Shown here: positions 16,865-26,154 of the stretch, piece by piece | Position numbering within the stretch: the stretch's first letter is position 1 | How the letters are laid out: the number at the start of each line of letters is the position of its first letter | From: Lachnospiraceae bacterium XPB1003 | GTDB taxonomy: Bacteria > Bacillota > Clostridia > Lachnospirales > Lachnospiraceae | Assembly (NCBI GenBank): GCA_900102065.1 | Contig: FMVK01000015.1 | Location: 25,447-89,446, forward strand | Direction: 5' to 3' | Length of the DNA stretch: 64,000 nucleotides | Position numbers and translations under genes: made by a program | The notes under the pieces: model-generated | Told to the model about the DNA's origin: nothing | The model's database searches: none | The model's input: the letters and a program-made list of their open reading frames with translations, nothing else

Positions 16865-18583
16865 TTACGACAACTCACTCATATTCCGTAAAATCAACTT
16901 CCTGCCGAATATGACAGCAGGTATATCTATCATGCCCAAAAGGAGCAATACAAGCATCTGATCAGCAAATATACTCATGTGGACATATTCAAAACAAAGA
17001 AATGTCAATCCGCACATAAGACCTGCCGCAACCATTGCTATAGCCATATTAAAGAAGCTGTTAAGATTGCCTCTGAGCGCACTGTATTCGTCTGACCAGT
17101 CCGTATAAGGTGCCGAGCTGTCCATCGAGAATCCGATGACTGCCGACAATAATAAAGCTTCCAACGACAGGACACTGTAATATATCATATCACCTGCACC
17201 GAAATGAACAAACACCCCGGTTATCGCTACCGCAGCTAAAAGCGCCGGCCAGGTAAGTATAAGGCTGACCGCAGCCTTTGCCGATAACTGTTTGCCATAA
17301 TCCATCGGCAGATATTTTATTATATCAGCATGCAGCCCTTCTCTGGTAAAAGCCGTTGAAGAAAGAGAATTCATGGCAGACGCTATAAAAGAGACCGCTA
17401 TCACAGCAAGGAGCATCAGTAACTTAGCTCTCGGATAATCGGGGTCTCCGTACATAGCGATGAATTCATTCATTCCGCTGCTGTCCTTCGTCATAGAAAA
17501 GAGTATCAGTATCCCAACAGGCCACAGCAGATTGATCACTACACAGTTGGATGCATATGCCCTTGTCCTTATCAATGTCCTGATCTCTTTAATAAAATAT
17601 GAAGCCATCGGAGATCTTGCCTTGAATCCCAAAGTCTCAAAAGAAGCCGCCTTCCTCCTCTCTCCAAGCGCAGCTGCAGTATAGAGACATGAAGGATAAA
17701 CCTTCGATCCGACAAAAAGCATTACAGCTAATGCAGCGGCATTTCCCGCAAGATACAGCAGCAGGCTGAGTATACTTCCCGTTTCGATAGCATCGGCGAG
17801 GATCGGCGAAGTGAAAAAGATCATATTGCAGGTTATAAGAAACAGATTCTTACCCTCAGCAACCGAATTCATGAAATTATCCAGATCGATCCCACCCAGG
17901 CCGCCGAAAGACGCGAAGAATAAGATCAGAAAAAGCGCCAACAGCACAAGTGAACTGTTATAGAAAACCTTAATATTATGAATCCCTTTAAGTACTGTCA
18001 TCAGAAAAAAGCTAACCAGAGCACAATAAACAAGCGGAAGCAGCGGTGTCACGAAAGTACCTATAAGCGCAGAAATAAGTGATATCGGATTAAGCCACGA
18101 GCCCATCCCCAGATTTTCCCCGGCAGCCACGAAATATCCTATAAATACGGACAACAATATCATAAATTCCATGATACTCTCTGCCATATAAGTATGGAAA
18201 AACTTTCCTCTGAGGATCTCAGAAGGCTTGAAAGGAAGCGGGATCAGATGCTGCAGATCCGCCGAAAAGAAGAGTACATTAAATATGACAAGAAGAGAAA
18301 ATACCATAGAGAAGGCAGATAAAATGTGCAATTCCGATAACAGTCCATTCATTTGGGCACCTGTTATCGTGTTCCCCTCCGGAGTGAGCAGTCCCTCAGC
18401 ATTCATCATTGACGAAGACAGCATATAGCTTATATATCCCATGGCTATACAGCACGGTATCATGATACAGGTGACTGCAATGATACCAAAGGACAGGTAA
18501 ATATTACCCTTCATCCCCTTTTTAGGCATGGGCATTTCCGAGTTATGCATGAGGGTACTAAAAAGAACACGGGCCGGATTCAT
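16865..18583 (-). CDS. ABC-2 type exporter permease
   Basis: A 572-residue membrane protein with about twelve hydrophobic helices in two groups. The start ARVLFSTLMHNSEMP and the central QHLIPLPFKPSEILRGKF motif, where a cytoplasmic coupling loop meets the ATPase, are typical of large two-domain permeases in Firmicutes export systems. The ATG overlaps the stop of the ATPase gene by four bases, so the two are coupled. The substrate is unknown; peptides, lipids or drugs are possible. No membrane-fusion or peptidase partner is nearby. Confidence 0.85.
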   Translation of the reverse strand: MNPARVLFSTLMHNSEMPMPKKGMKGNIYLSFGIIAVTCIMIPCCIAMGYISYMLSSSMMNAEGLLTPEGNTITGAQMNGLLSELHILSAFSMVFSLLVIFNVLFFSADLQHLIPLPFKPSEILRGKFFHTYMAESIMEFMILLSVFIGYFVAAGENLGMGSWLNPISLISALIGTFVTPLLPLVYCALVSFFLMTVLKGIHNIKVFYNSSLVLLALFLILFFASFGGLGGIDLDNFMNSVAEGKNLFLITCNMIFFTSPILADAIETGSILSLLLYLAGNAAALAVMLFVGSKVYPSCLYTAAALGERRKAASFETLGFKARSPMASYFIKEIRTLIRTRAYASNCVVINLLWPVGILILFSMTKDSSGMNEFIAMYGDPDYPRAKLLMLLAVIAVSFIASAMNSLSSTAFTREGLHADIIKYLPMDYGKQLSAKAAVSLILTWPALLAAVAITGVFVHFGAGDMIYYSVLSLEALLLSAVIGFSMDSSAPYTDWSDEYSALRGNLNSFFNMAIAMVAAGLMCGLTFLCFEYVHMSIFADQMLVLLLLGMIDIPAVIFGRKLILRNMSELS

Positions 18584-19314
18584 AAATCCTCCTTGCGATA
18601 ATTGATCAGATCCAGGAATATTTCTTCAAGGTCCTTGCCCTTATGCTCGTCTTCAAGTTTCTCAACGGTTCCCTGATACAGGTCCTTGCCGTGATTGATG
18701 ATGATTATGTGATCACAGAGCTTTTCTGCCACTTCAAGAACATGGGTCGAAAAAAGAACTGCATTTCCCTTTGACGCATGCTCTCTCATAAGATTCTTAA
18801 GCTCATATGCCGCAGAAGGGTCAAGACCCGTCATGGGCTCATCCAGTATCCACGCCGGAGGATTGTGAGTCAGCGCAGCTATTATCATAAGCTTCTGTCT
18901 CATACCGTGAGAATACTCCCGCATAGGTGTAAGCAAAGAGTCCGACATCCCAAATCTCTCTGACAGATCGGCAACCCTCTCCTTTCTCTCATCAGAAGGG
19001 ACCTTGTATATATCCGCAATGAAATTGATATATTCAAGCCCTGAAAGCTGAAGCAGCACATCAGGGTTATCCGCCACATAGGCAAATGATTTCTTAGCTT
19101 CAAGAGCGTCTTTAACTATATCATGACCGTTTATCTCTGCTCTGCCCTCTGCAGGCTTCAATACTCCCGTAAGCATACGTATAACAGTTGTCTTGCCTGC
19201 ACCGTTAGGTCCTGCAAATCCGACTATCTGACCTTTTTTTATGTGAAAACTAAGATCGTCGACAGCTTTAAAGCTCCCTCCGTAAACAAAAGATAAGTGT
19301 TCAGCTTTGATCAT
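18580..19314 (-). CDS. ABC transporter ATP-binding protein
   Basis: A 244-residue ATPase with all motifs intact: Walker A GPNGAGKTT, signature YSHGMRQK, Walker B AWILDEP, D-loop MTGLD and switch His in LFSTHVLE. The length and sequence type match the ATPases of ABC-2 exporters. It pairs with the overlapping permease gene downstream. It is likely the first gene of an operon that also holds the permease and perhaps the DUF2812 gene. Confidence 0.95.
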   Translation of the reverse strand: MIKAEHLSFVYGGSFKAVDDLSFHIKKGQIVGFAGPNGAGKTTVIRMLTGVLKPAEGRAEINGHDIVKDALEAKKSFAYVADNPDVLLQLSGLEYINFIADIYKVPSDERKERVADLSERFGMSDSLLTPMREYSHGMRQKLMIIAALTHNPPAWILDEPMTGLDPSAAYELKNLMREHASKGNAVLFSTHVLEVAEKLCDHIIIINHGKDLYQGTVEKLEDEHKGKDLEEIFLDLINYRKEDL

Positions 19315-19476
19315 TGACCATACCTCAATACAGTGTCACTGCGTCTGAAAAACCGTTTTTCAGAAGTTTATTCAAGTATAAAACAGACCGGCTGTAATTA
19401 CAAAGGCCGTTAAATAATTACACAAAAAGTTCAATAAATCGGTTCAACAGGTCAGTTTTTGTATATGATTTATTTT

Positions 19477-19507
19477 TTTACATTAAACGCGGGATATCGG
19501 TTATAAT
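19477..19507 (+). promoter_or_regulatory. Promoter of the diguanylate cyclase gene
   Basis: A perfect TATAAT (19502-19507) is preceded by TTTACA (19477-19482, 19-base gap) or TTACAT (19478-19483, 18-base gap). The start codon lies about 60 bases after the expected start point. Confidence 0.55.
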
Positions 19508-19575
19508 GGTAAAAATATATTTGAGTTTAATCTACATATCACATTTGGATTTACGTATTGAGGGAAAACGAGGAT

Positions 19576-21015
19576 ATGAAGAAGAAGTCATTTATATCTC
19601 TTAAGACTAAACTCACTCTCAGCTTAATCGCTATCTGTCTGATCATCGGTTCAATAGCATTTTTCACTGTCGGAAGACTCGCAACAGACATCATCGACAA
19701 GGAATATGAAGATAAAGCCGAGCAGCTTGCAGCGGCAATGGCCCAAACCCTCGACACTGATGAGATCGAGGAGCTTACGAACAAGGTCATGGACATATAT
19801 TATGATCAGGATACCGTTGTCTTCAGCTCCGACTGGGGTTCCGATGCCTGGAATAAATACCAGGCCAAGTATTCAAGCATTGAAAGCGACCCTTTATATA
19901 GAAAGATACAGGACGAATTAAGAGTCTATCAGGATATCTACCATGTCGACTGTATATATGTTACAAGGTACAAAACAGAGATCCGACATGCTGTCTATAT
20001 CGTCGACGGAGCATATGACGATGATAACTGTCCTCCCGGATGTATAGATTCTTTCGAAGACGGACTATGGCCCGACGATGAAAACCCTATTATTCCTGCC
20101 ACTCTCACTAACGAGGAAGTATACGGCTGGCTTGTTTCCTCGTCCTACCCTCTCATAAAAGACGGCAAAGTCATCTCTCATGTATGCATAGACATATCCA
20201 TGGACGATATCAAAGCCAAAGAAAAAAGATATATGATCTTTATCACTGCCGCGATGGTCATTCTGACTACTCTAATGATCCTTGCTTCATTGAGATATTT
20301 CAACAAAACGATCATCTATCCTATCAAAGAACTTTCCGACACTGCCAAGAACTACTGCCAGGAAAACAATGATGCCATCCATCATGCTTTTGAAAAGATC
20401 AATATATTAAACAATGACGAGATAGGTGATCTGCTCTCATCAATGAAACAGATGGAAGCTGATATGAATGCAAATATAAATACACTCATTAACACTCAGG
20501 TCGCACTTCAAAAATCCCAGGAGCTCGCAAATAAGGACTCTCTGACAGGTATCCGAAACAAAACCGCATATGACGCTATGGCCGTAACACTGCAAAAAGA
20601 TCTGGAAGACGGCTTTAACGAGTTCGGCCTGGCTATGATAGACTTAAACTTCCTTAAGAAGACAAATGATACATACGGGCATGAGAAAGGCAATATATCC
20701 ATAAGAAGGCTCTGCATGCTGGTATGTGAAGTATTTGAACACTCTCCCGTATTCCGTATCGGCGGAGATGAATTTATTGTCGTATTAAAATTCAGAGATT
20801 ATAAGAATGTTGATAATCTGATAACAGATTTCAATAACCGTCTGGAAGCTGTTAAGAATGATGATACTCTGAACCCGTGGGAACAGATCTCTGCTGCCAT
20901 AGGCTATGCAAAATTCGATAAGACCATAGACAAGACAGTTGAAGACGTATTTAAAAGAGCCGACAAGGCCATGTATGAAAGAAAGACCTCTATGAAGGCA
21001 GCAAGAACAGACTGA
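19576..21015 (+). CDS. Membrane sensor diguanylate cyclase (GGDEF)
   Basis: I take the ATG at 19576 as start (479 residues); a TTG at 19558 is in frame upstream. A membrane helix at about 12-32 and a second at about 222-244 enclose an extracellular sensor of roughly 190 residues. A HAMP-like linker follows, then the GGDEF domain from about 325 with DSLTGIRNK and an intact RIGGDEF active-site loop. It should make cyclic-di-GMP from two GTP. There is no RxxD inhibition site five residues before the GGDEF, so feedback inhibition is not expected. It is a single-gene unit. The signal is not known. Confidence 0.9.
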   Translation: MKKKSFISLKTKLTLSLIAICLIIGSIAFFTVGRLATDIIDKEYEDKAEQLAAAMAQTLDTDEIEELTNKVMDIYYDQDTVVFSSDWGSDAWNKYQAKYSSIESDPLYRKIQDELRVYQDIYHVDCIYVTRYKTEIRHAVYIVDGAYDDDNCPPGCIDSFEDGLWPDDENPIIPATLTNEEVYGWLVSSSYPLIKDGKVISHVCIDISMDDIKAKEKRYMIFITAAMVILTTLMILASLRYFNKTIIYPIKELSDTAKNYCQENNDAIHHAFEKINILNNDEIGDLLSSMKQMEADMNANINTLINTQVALQKSQELANKDSLTGIRNKTAYDAMAVTLQKDLEDGFNEFGLAMIDLNFLKKTNDTYGHEKGNISIRRLCMLVCEVFEHSPVFRIGGDEFIVVLKFRDYKNVDNLITDFNNRLEAVKNDDTLNPWEQISAAIGYAKFDKTIDKTVEDVFKRADKAMYERKTSMKAARTD

Positions 21016-21038
21016 TATGATTCCCGCGGTTATGTGAT

Positions 21039-22028
21039 TCAGACTCCTGTCATGTCGAACTCAGGGATAAAGCTCTCTCCCACAGTTCCGCCTTCCTGGA
21101 TAAAAGCGTTTGTTATGCCTATCTGCAAAGCATGATCAACAACCCTTTCATATTCTCTCTTTGTGAGCTTTCTGTTCAGTTCTTCAAACGGAAGCTTCAC
21201 ATTCTCAGGCGGAGTATACTGATTCATGATGCTGTAAAATATACTATTGCCGTACTTATCAAAGAGATGATCAAGTACGACTTTTGTATTATTAACATGT
21301 CCGGGGAGGACAAGGTGTCTCACAATGATGCCTCTTTTCATCATCCCCCTGTCATCAATGACACAGATACTGTTGCCATCAATATCATCCACGCATATAC
21401 CCTCTTTGTCTTTTCGGCTGACTATACCACAGTCAGTATGATCAGCGCGCTTTATCTGACGATACATTTCTTCAAGAGCAGCATCCGCATATTCAGGATA
21501 ATTGGCAGCTTGGGAAAATTTTCCCGCTATATCCTTATCCATGTACTTGAAATCAGGGAGGTATATATCTATATATCCATCAAGCATCCTCAAGCTCTCT
21601 GCCTTCTCATACCCGGAAGTATTATATACAACAGGGATCTTAAGGCTCTTATCCTTTACGGTACCAAGCGCCTCTATGATCTGAGGGATAAAATGCGTAG
21701 GTGTCACAAGATTGATATTTTCTGCGCCTTTATCCTGAAGTTCCAAAAAAATATCCGATAGTCTGGATGTGCTTATAAGCCGTCCTCCTCCTCCATGGGA
21801 TATGGATCTGTTCTGACAGAAGATACAATTCAAACTGCATCCACTGAAAAAAACGGCTCCCGAGCCGTTTTTTCCTGAAATGCAGGGTTCTTCCCAAAAG
21901 TGAAGAGCCGCCCTTGCTATCTTTATCTCATCCGACTGTCCGCATACACCGTATGTACCGTTTTTAACAGTCCTGTCCTTATTACATTTTCTCGGACAAA
22001 GTATGCATGCAGACATGTCAGATATCAT
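21039..22028 (-). CDS. PflX-like radical SAM protein
   Basis: A 329-residue protein starting at the ATG at 22028, which follows GGAGGTAAT. The radical SAM cluster motif CSLNCIFCQN (Cx3Cx2C) lies near residue 71. An N-terminal CILCPRKC plus CGQ adds further cysteines, as in the COG1313 group annotated as PflA-like activases. Members donate an adenosyl radical, and many are presumed to activate glycyl-radical enzymes; the partner of this group is not settled. The gene follows the AICAR transformylase by 34 bases and should be under the same ZTP riboswitch, which suggests a link to formate or one-carbon supply (inference). Confidence 0.85.
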   Translation of the reverse strand: MISDMSACILCPRKCNKDRTVKNGTYGVCGQSDEIKIARAALHFWEEPCISGKNGSGAVFFSGCSLNCIFCQNRSISHGGGGRLISTSRLSDIFLELQDKGAENINLVTPTHFIPQIIEALGTVKDKSLKIPVVYNTSGYEKAESLRMLDGYIDIYLPDFKYMDKDIAGKFSQAANYPEYADAALEEMYRQIKRADHTDCGIVSRKDKEGICVDDIDGNSICVIDDRGMMKRGIIVRHLVLPGHVNNTKVVLDHLFDKYGNSIFYSIMNQYTPPENVKLPFEELNRKLTKREYERVVDHALQIGITNAFIQEGGTVGESFIPEFDMTGV

Positions 22029-22062
22029 ATTACCTCCATGCAGGAGCTCCAAAAGCTCCGAT

Positions 22063-23241
22063 TTAGTGATGGAAAAGTCTCATTCCCGTAAATGCCATTG
22101 TGATGCCAAGCTTATCGGCAGCTTCGATAACGAGATCGTCTCTCTTTGAACCGCCGGGCTCTGCGATATATTTTACGCCGCTTCTGAAAGCACGCTCAAC
22201 GTTATCGGCAAAGGGGAAGAATGCGTCAGATCCGAGTGCAACATCAGTTGCCTGTGAAAGCCACTTCTGCTTTTCTTCTCTTGTAAATACTTCAGGCTTA
22301 ACAGCAAATACTTTTTCCCAAGCGCCATCGGCAAGTACATCCATATAATCCTCACCGATATAAAGATCTATGGCATTGTCTCTCTCCGCACGTGAGATTC
22401 CGTCAACGAATTTCAGATCAAGAACCTTGGGGCACTGTCTGAGAAGCCAGTTATCAGCCTTTGATCCGGCAAGTCTTGTGCAGTGGATACGTGACTGCTG
22501 ACCTGCACCGATTCCTATAGCCTGTCCTCCCTTTGTATAGCATACGGAATTGGACTGTGTATACTTAAGAGTGATAAGAGCGATAACAAGATCTATCTTA
22601 GCGATCTCAGGAAGATCCTTATTCTTTGTAACTATATTCTCAAGAAGGCTCTTGTCGATCTTATATTCATTTCTTCCCTGTTCAAATGTGATGCCGAATA
22701 CATCCTTATGCTCGATAGGCTGAGGCTTGTATTCCGGATCGATCTCGATGATGGCATATGCGCCCTTCTTCTTGGAAGCAAGGATCTCAAGTGCCTCGGG
22801 CTCATATCCCGGTGCGATGATACCGTCGGATACCTCATGCTTGATAAGCTTTGCGGTAGGAACATCACATACATCGGAAAGAGCGATGAAGTCACCGAAT
22901 GATGACATTCTGTCTGCGCCTCTTGCTCTTGCATATGCGCATGCGAGGGGTGAAAGCTCTTCTTCGGGATCTACAAAGTAGATCTTCTTAAGAACATCCG
23001 TAAGCTCGATACCTACAGCAGCACCTGCAGGTGACACATGCTTGAATGATGCAGCAGCGGGAAGGCCTGTAGCTGCCTTAAGCTCCCTTACGAGCTGCCA
23101 TCCGTTTAAGGCATCCATGAAATTGATATAACCGGGCTTGCCGTTCTTAACCGTAACGGGAAGTTCTCTTCCGTCATTAACAAAGATCTTTGCAGGCTTC
23201 TGATTGGGGTTGCAGCCATACTTAAGTTCGATTTCCTTCAT
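22063..23241 (-). CDS. AICAR transformylase, stand-alone
   Basis: A 392-residue protein equal to the C-terminal domain of PurH without the N-terminal cyclohydrolase. It transfers a formyl group from 10-formyl-THF to AICAR to give FAICAR. The catalytic Lys-His is visible in [15 protein letters not shown], and the substrate site in [19 protein letters not shown]. The missing IMP cyclohydrolase step is supplied by the gene just upstream, a PurO-type enzyme. The 87-base gap and common strand make one operon. The start has the usual GGAG site. Confidence 0.94.
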   Translation of the reverse strand: MKEIELKYGCNPNQKPAKIFVNDGRELPVTVKNGKPGYINFMDALNGWQLVRELKAATGLPAAASFKHVSPAGAAVGIELTDVLKKIYFVDPEEELSPLACAYARARGADRMSSFGDFIALSDVCDVPTAKLIKHEVSDGIIAPGYEPEALEILASKKKGAYAIIEIDPEYKPQPIEHKDVFGITFEQGRNEYKIDKSLLENIVTKNKDLPEIAKIDLVIALITLKYTQSNSVCYTKGGQAIGIGAGQQSRIHCTRLAGSKADNWLLRQCPKVLDLKFVDGISRAERDNAIDLYIGEDYMDVLADGAWEKVFAVKPEVFTREEKQKWLSQATDVALGSDAFFPFADNVERAFRSGVKYIAEPGGSKRDDLVIEAADKLGITMAFTGMRLFHH

Positions 23242-23328
23242 TTTAAGCTCCTCTCAATGATTACTGTATCTGTTCTCTTACATATGTCCCCGGCGTAAAT
23301 ACTACGGGTGACTCTTAACATTTACGGA

Positions 23329-24045
23329 TTACTTAACATTTTTATTCATTATCCTGGTCTCATACTTGCCTGTCTCAATGTCAATGAATCTGACAAAGAG
23401 TGAAACCTTGTTATCGGGATTAAGCGCTTCCCAAACCTTTGCCGTAAATGACTCGATATTACCCTCGATGCCTACAAGCTCAGGCTCTCCCTCGAATGAA
23501 GGAAGGGGATTTCCGTCATTCATATATGTATGGATGAATCTTCCGTCTCCTGCCTTGGGATTCTCATACGCAAAAGTATATCTTAAGCAAGAAGAAGGAT
23601 CTCCGTCAGCACTCTTTAAGATCGACATGCTGTAATCATAGTTGCCATTCTCTACATGAAGAACACCTGAGATACGAGGTGTGTAATTGGGAGCATCGGG
23701 CTCAAACTCACGGCTTCTTAAAGACTGCTCAAAGGTAAGATGCTTGCCCATTCCCTCATAAACGGTATCTGTCTGGTCACCGTTAGTAACAATGGTATCG
23801 TTTCCGAGTACACGTACAGGCGCATAGATTATAAGGCTCGGATCCTGCATTTTGGACGGATCAAAAGCTTCTGTGCGAATGCCTTCTCCCTCGGTTACAA
23901 AAACACGGTTACGGCTGTTCTCGCTGCGTCCCATGATAAAATATGCTGTTACTGCATACTTTCCGTCATCGCTCTTACCTATCACGATACCACGTCCGGG
24001 ATAAGCATTGTTCTTTAAAAGTTCTGCAAGATCGTTTTTCTTCAT
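23329..24045 (-). CDS. purO: IMP cyclohydrolase, PurO type
   Basis: A 238-residue protein closing the purine ring (FAICAR to IMP). I place the start at the ATG at 24045, with CGGAGG five bases upstream. A longer frame to 24213 exists, but its first 56 codons run through the riboswitch and terminator, so it is not translated. The motif YPGRGIVIGKSDDGKYAV followed by MGRSENSRNRVF marks the IMP_cyclohyd family, first known from archaeal PurO. It is the first gene of the ZTP-controlled operon with AICARFT and the radical SAM gene. Confidence 0.9.
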   Translation of the reverse strand: MKKNDLAELLKNNAYPGRGIVIGKSDDGKYAVTAYFIMGRSENSRNRVFVTEGEGIRTEAFDPSKMQDPSLIIYAPVRVLGNDTIVTNGDQTDTVYEGMGKHLTFEQSLRSREFEPDAPNYTPRISGVLHVENGNYDYSMSILKSADGDPSSCLRYTFAYENPKAGDGRFIHTYMNDGNPLPSFEGEPELVGIEGNIESFTAKVWEALNPDNKVSLFVRFIDIETGKYETRIMNKNVK

Positions 24046-24139
24046 CTCAACCTCCGATAGCTTATACGGGATCCGCCATTGCCTTATCTGTCGAATACAC
24101 CCGGCATCCCAACTATTAGGTGCACGACAGTTTTCCGGA

Positions 24140-24183
24140 TAAAAAAACCGTCCGGAAAAGAATTCGGTTCTTTCCCAGACGGT
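24140..24183 (-). terminator. Riboswitch-controlled terminator
   Basis: A long stem pairs the 3' part of the aptamer (24168-24183) with 24147-24162, and a run of seven T follows on the minus strand. Since the 5' arm includes the ligand-binding CCGTCTGGG, ligand binding and termination exclude each other. Confidence 0.88.
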
Positions 24184-24260
24184 CGGTTTCTTTTTTGAAA
24201 GGATGAGCTTCATGTGGTTAATTCCACAGGCATCTCTGCCATATCCGTCAGTCGCTCACC
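24173..24260 (-). promoter_or_regulatory. ZTP riboswitch (pfl RNA motif)
   Basis: The minus strand has the hallmarks of the pfl/ZTP aptamer in order: GCGACTGACGG, a stem around GGCAGAGATGCC, the conserved CCACATGAAGC (24217-24207), a short linker, and the second domain CCGACCGTCTGGG (24186-24174). ZTP (or ZMP) accumulates when 10-formyl-THF is short and AICAR builds up. Binding should stabilise the pseudoknot and prevent the terminator, so the switch turns the purine operon on. It is placed in front of exactly the enzymes that use AICAR and FAICAR. The family is well established; this copy is identified here by sequence pattern only. Confidence 0.93.
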
Positions 24261-24265
24261 CGCCC

Positions 24266-24294
24266 ATTATAGCATAATCACTCCGGGCTGACTA
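24266..24294 (-). promoter_or_regulatory. Promoter of the ZTP-controlled purine operon
   Basis: A perfect TATAAT (24271-24266) with TGC before it makes an extended -10. The -35 candidate TAGTCA, 17 bases upstream, is weak. Transcription would start a few bases before the riboswitch, near 24260. Confidence 0.7.
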
Positions 24295-24313
24295 TCCTTG
24301 ATTTGGTAAAGGA

Positions 24314-25960
24314 TTACCTGGGTGACATCAGAGAATCGAGATCTGATACTCCGATAACACTTGCAGCCTGTGCGCGTACTGCTGCAGCGTTGGGACCATC
24401 CATCTGCTGGAACCATGAACATGCGATCTTGGGAGATCCTGTTGTGAATCCGTCAGGTGATGTGAACAATCCGTCTGCCATACGGCTCTGTGCGATCTCA
24501 GTAGGATGATCGAGCTGTCTTCCATAGATGAAGCCATCGATATACTGGTTAAGTTCGCACTGTCTGTATGCGTAAACCATTGATGCTGCCTGCTGTGATT
24601 CAGCGCCACCTATAGATGTATAAGCCACCTCACTGATAAGCACGCTTCTTACCTGACCTGTAGGTGAAAGAAGAGCGGGCTGGCAGAGATAATCGGTAAG
24701 AACATCGATATTCTGCATTGTTACATAAGGTGAATTCTGAGAATGAGTTACCTTGGAGCCCTGGTTAAGCTGAGCCCATACTGTCGGGCAGTAAAGCGGG
24801 AAGTTATACGGATGATCGTTAACCGCCCAGTCATAGTTACCCTGACTTGTAGCTATCGTATTGAAGTTATCAAGGAATTCCTTAACACCAAAGTGACGAC
24901 GGTCACCGTTTGAAAGCCATTCCTGATCAAGACTGATGTATACGTTAGCGCTTCCGTTCTCAGACTTGATACCGTTGTAAAGAAGTCTGAATGCCTTCTC
25001 ATACTCTGCTGTGAAAGCAGTGATATTGTACTGTGACTTGGGAAGGTAGTTCCACTCTGTTGCATTTACTTCGTTACCGATGATGTAGTTATCGATAGGT
25101 CCGTACTTGGAATCGGAACCGTAACGTGATCCGAGGAATGATCCAAGTGCCTCAAGACGCTCGATGCCTGCCTGATCACATACGTTAAATGCGTAATAAT
25201 TTCCGCCGCCGCCTCTTGCTGCGGGATGAACCATTGTAAGATCTGCAGACCAGCCGTTAACTATGATCAGTGAAAGCTGGATGCCGCGTGCCTTCATTGC
25301 GGAAGCAAGGAAATCATACTGACCTACAAGTGTTGCATTGAAGCTGTAAGGCTTGCCGTTGTAAACATAATCAACTCCGCCGCCTGCAAAGAAATCAGGA
25401 GCGTTCAGTGTCCAGCAGCACTTCTTGATACCCATATCGGTAAGGAATGTTCCGTTGGTAGCGGAAGCTGCGGGATAGATACCCTTCTTGCCGCTGTCGT
25501 TTCTGATAGCGGTATGTGTTGCAACTGCTTCGGGATTGGTAATGAACATGCTGTTGGAAAGAACCTTGAGTGTTCCTCCCTGTACTCCCACAACAGTAAA
25601 TTTCTTATAAAGATTGGATGCTGCCGTATTCTTGTTAAGAGCGAATGTAAATGTTGCCGCAGCATTAGCAGGTGCTGATGCCACTTCCACACCCGTTGCA
25701 CCGAACTGATATGTCTCCTGTGCATACAGATGATATAAACCGTCATCCGTAGCTGCCAGTCCCGATGTTCCTACTACAACATTTGCCCCCTGGATAAGTG
25801 CGCCCACAACGGCAACCTGATTGGTAGCTGCCGGCGTATCCTGTACCAGTTCTGCCGCATTTACGCCCCTGCTTTCCGAAAGAACCGAAAGAGTGAGCAC
25901 AACTCCGGTAAGAACGGACAAAGTACGTCTGATCAGCCGTGAAATTCTTCCTTTGACCAT
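24314..25960 (-). CDS. Secreted DUF5722 glycosidase-like protein
   Basis: A 548-residue exported protein from the ATG at 25960, with AAGGAGG 11 bases upstream. A signal peptide (basic RISRLIRR, hydrophobic VLTGVVLTLSVLS) ends near NAAEL. Residues about 50-150 are a beta-rich region, and about 155-548 form the DUF5722 domain, a TIM-barrel glycosidase-like fold. IIGNEVNATEW and LISEVAY place two Glu where clan GH-A enzymes have their acid/base and nucleophile. Activity and substrate are not established. It lies back-to-back with the polysaccharide O-acetylation genes, so a role in trimming surface or plant polysaccharide is a reasonable inference. Confidence 0.8.
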   Translation of the reverse strand: MVKGRISRLIRRTLSVLTGVVLTLSVLSESRGVNAAELVQDTPAATNQVAVVGALIQGANVVVGTSGLAATDDGLYHLYAQETYQFGATGVEVASAPANAAATFTFALNKNTAASNLYKKFTVVGVQGGTLKVLSNSMFITNPEAVATHTAIRNDSGKKGIYPAASATNGTFLTDMGIKKCCWTLNAPDFFAGGGVDYVYNGKPYSFNATLVGQYDFLASAMKARGIQLSLIIVNGWSADLTMVHPAARGGGGNYYAFNVCDQAGIERLEALGSFLGSRYGSDSKYGPIDNYIIGNEVNATEWNYLPKSQYNITAFTAEYEKAFRLLYNGIKSENGSANVYISLDQEWLSNGDRRHFGVKEFLDNFNTIATSQGNYDWAVNDHPYNFPLYCPTVWAQLNQGSKVTHSQNSPYVTMQNIDVLTDYLCQPALLSPTGQVRSVLISEVAYTSIGGAESQQAASMVYAYRQCELNQYIDGFIYGRQLDHPTEIAQSRMADGLFTSPDGFTTGSPKIACSWFQQMDGPNAAAVRAQAASVIGVSDLDSLMSPR

Positions 25961-26116
25961 AAGCTTATCATCCTCCTTGACCCTTTTTTTGCGGAATCTC
26001 ACCGCACGTTTCCTAAAATTTCTGCTATTTTCAATTTTACCCTACACCTTTCAAAGGGGCAACAAAAACAACCTTGGCATATTTAACTAATTTCGGTTCT
26101 CACAATCAACAAATTG

Positions 26117-26145
26117 TTGCACACATACGTTCTCTGCGGTAAAAT
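26117..26145 (+). promoter_or_regulatory. Promoter of the O-acetylation operon with operator-like repeat
   Basis: TTGCAC (26117-26122) and TAAAAT (26140-26145) are 17 bases apart. Transcription would begin near 26152, only three bases before the ATG, so the message would be leaderless or nearly so. A perfect inverted repeat CAACAA-A-TTGTTG (26107-26119) overlaps the -35. Confidence 0.6.
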
Positions 26146-26154
26146 TACTGCATT

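Noticed and set aside
24046..24213. N-terminal extension of purO by 56 codons
   Set aside because: The extension would be read from the ZTP aptamer and its terminator; the ATG at 24045 has a well-placed CGGAGG.
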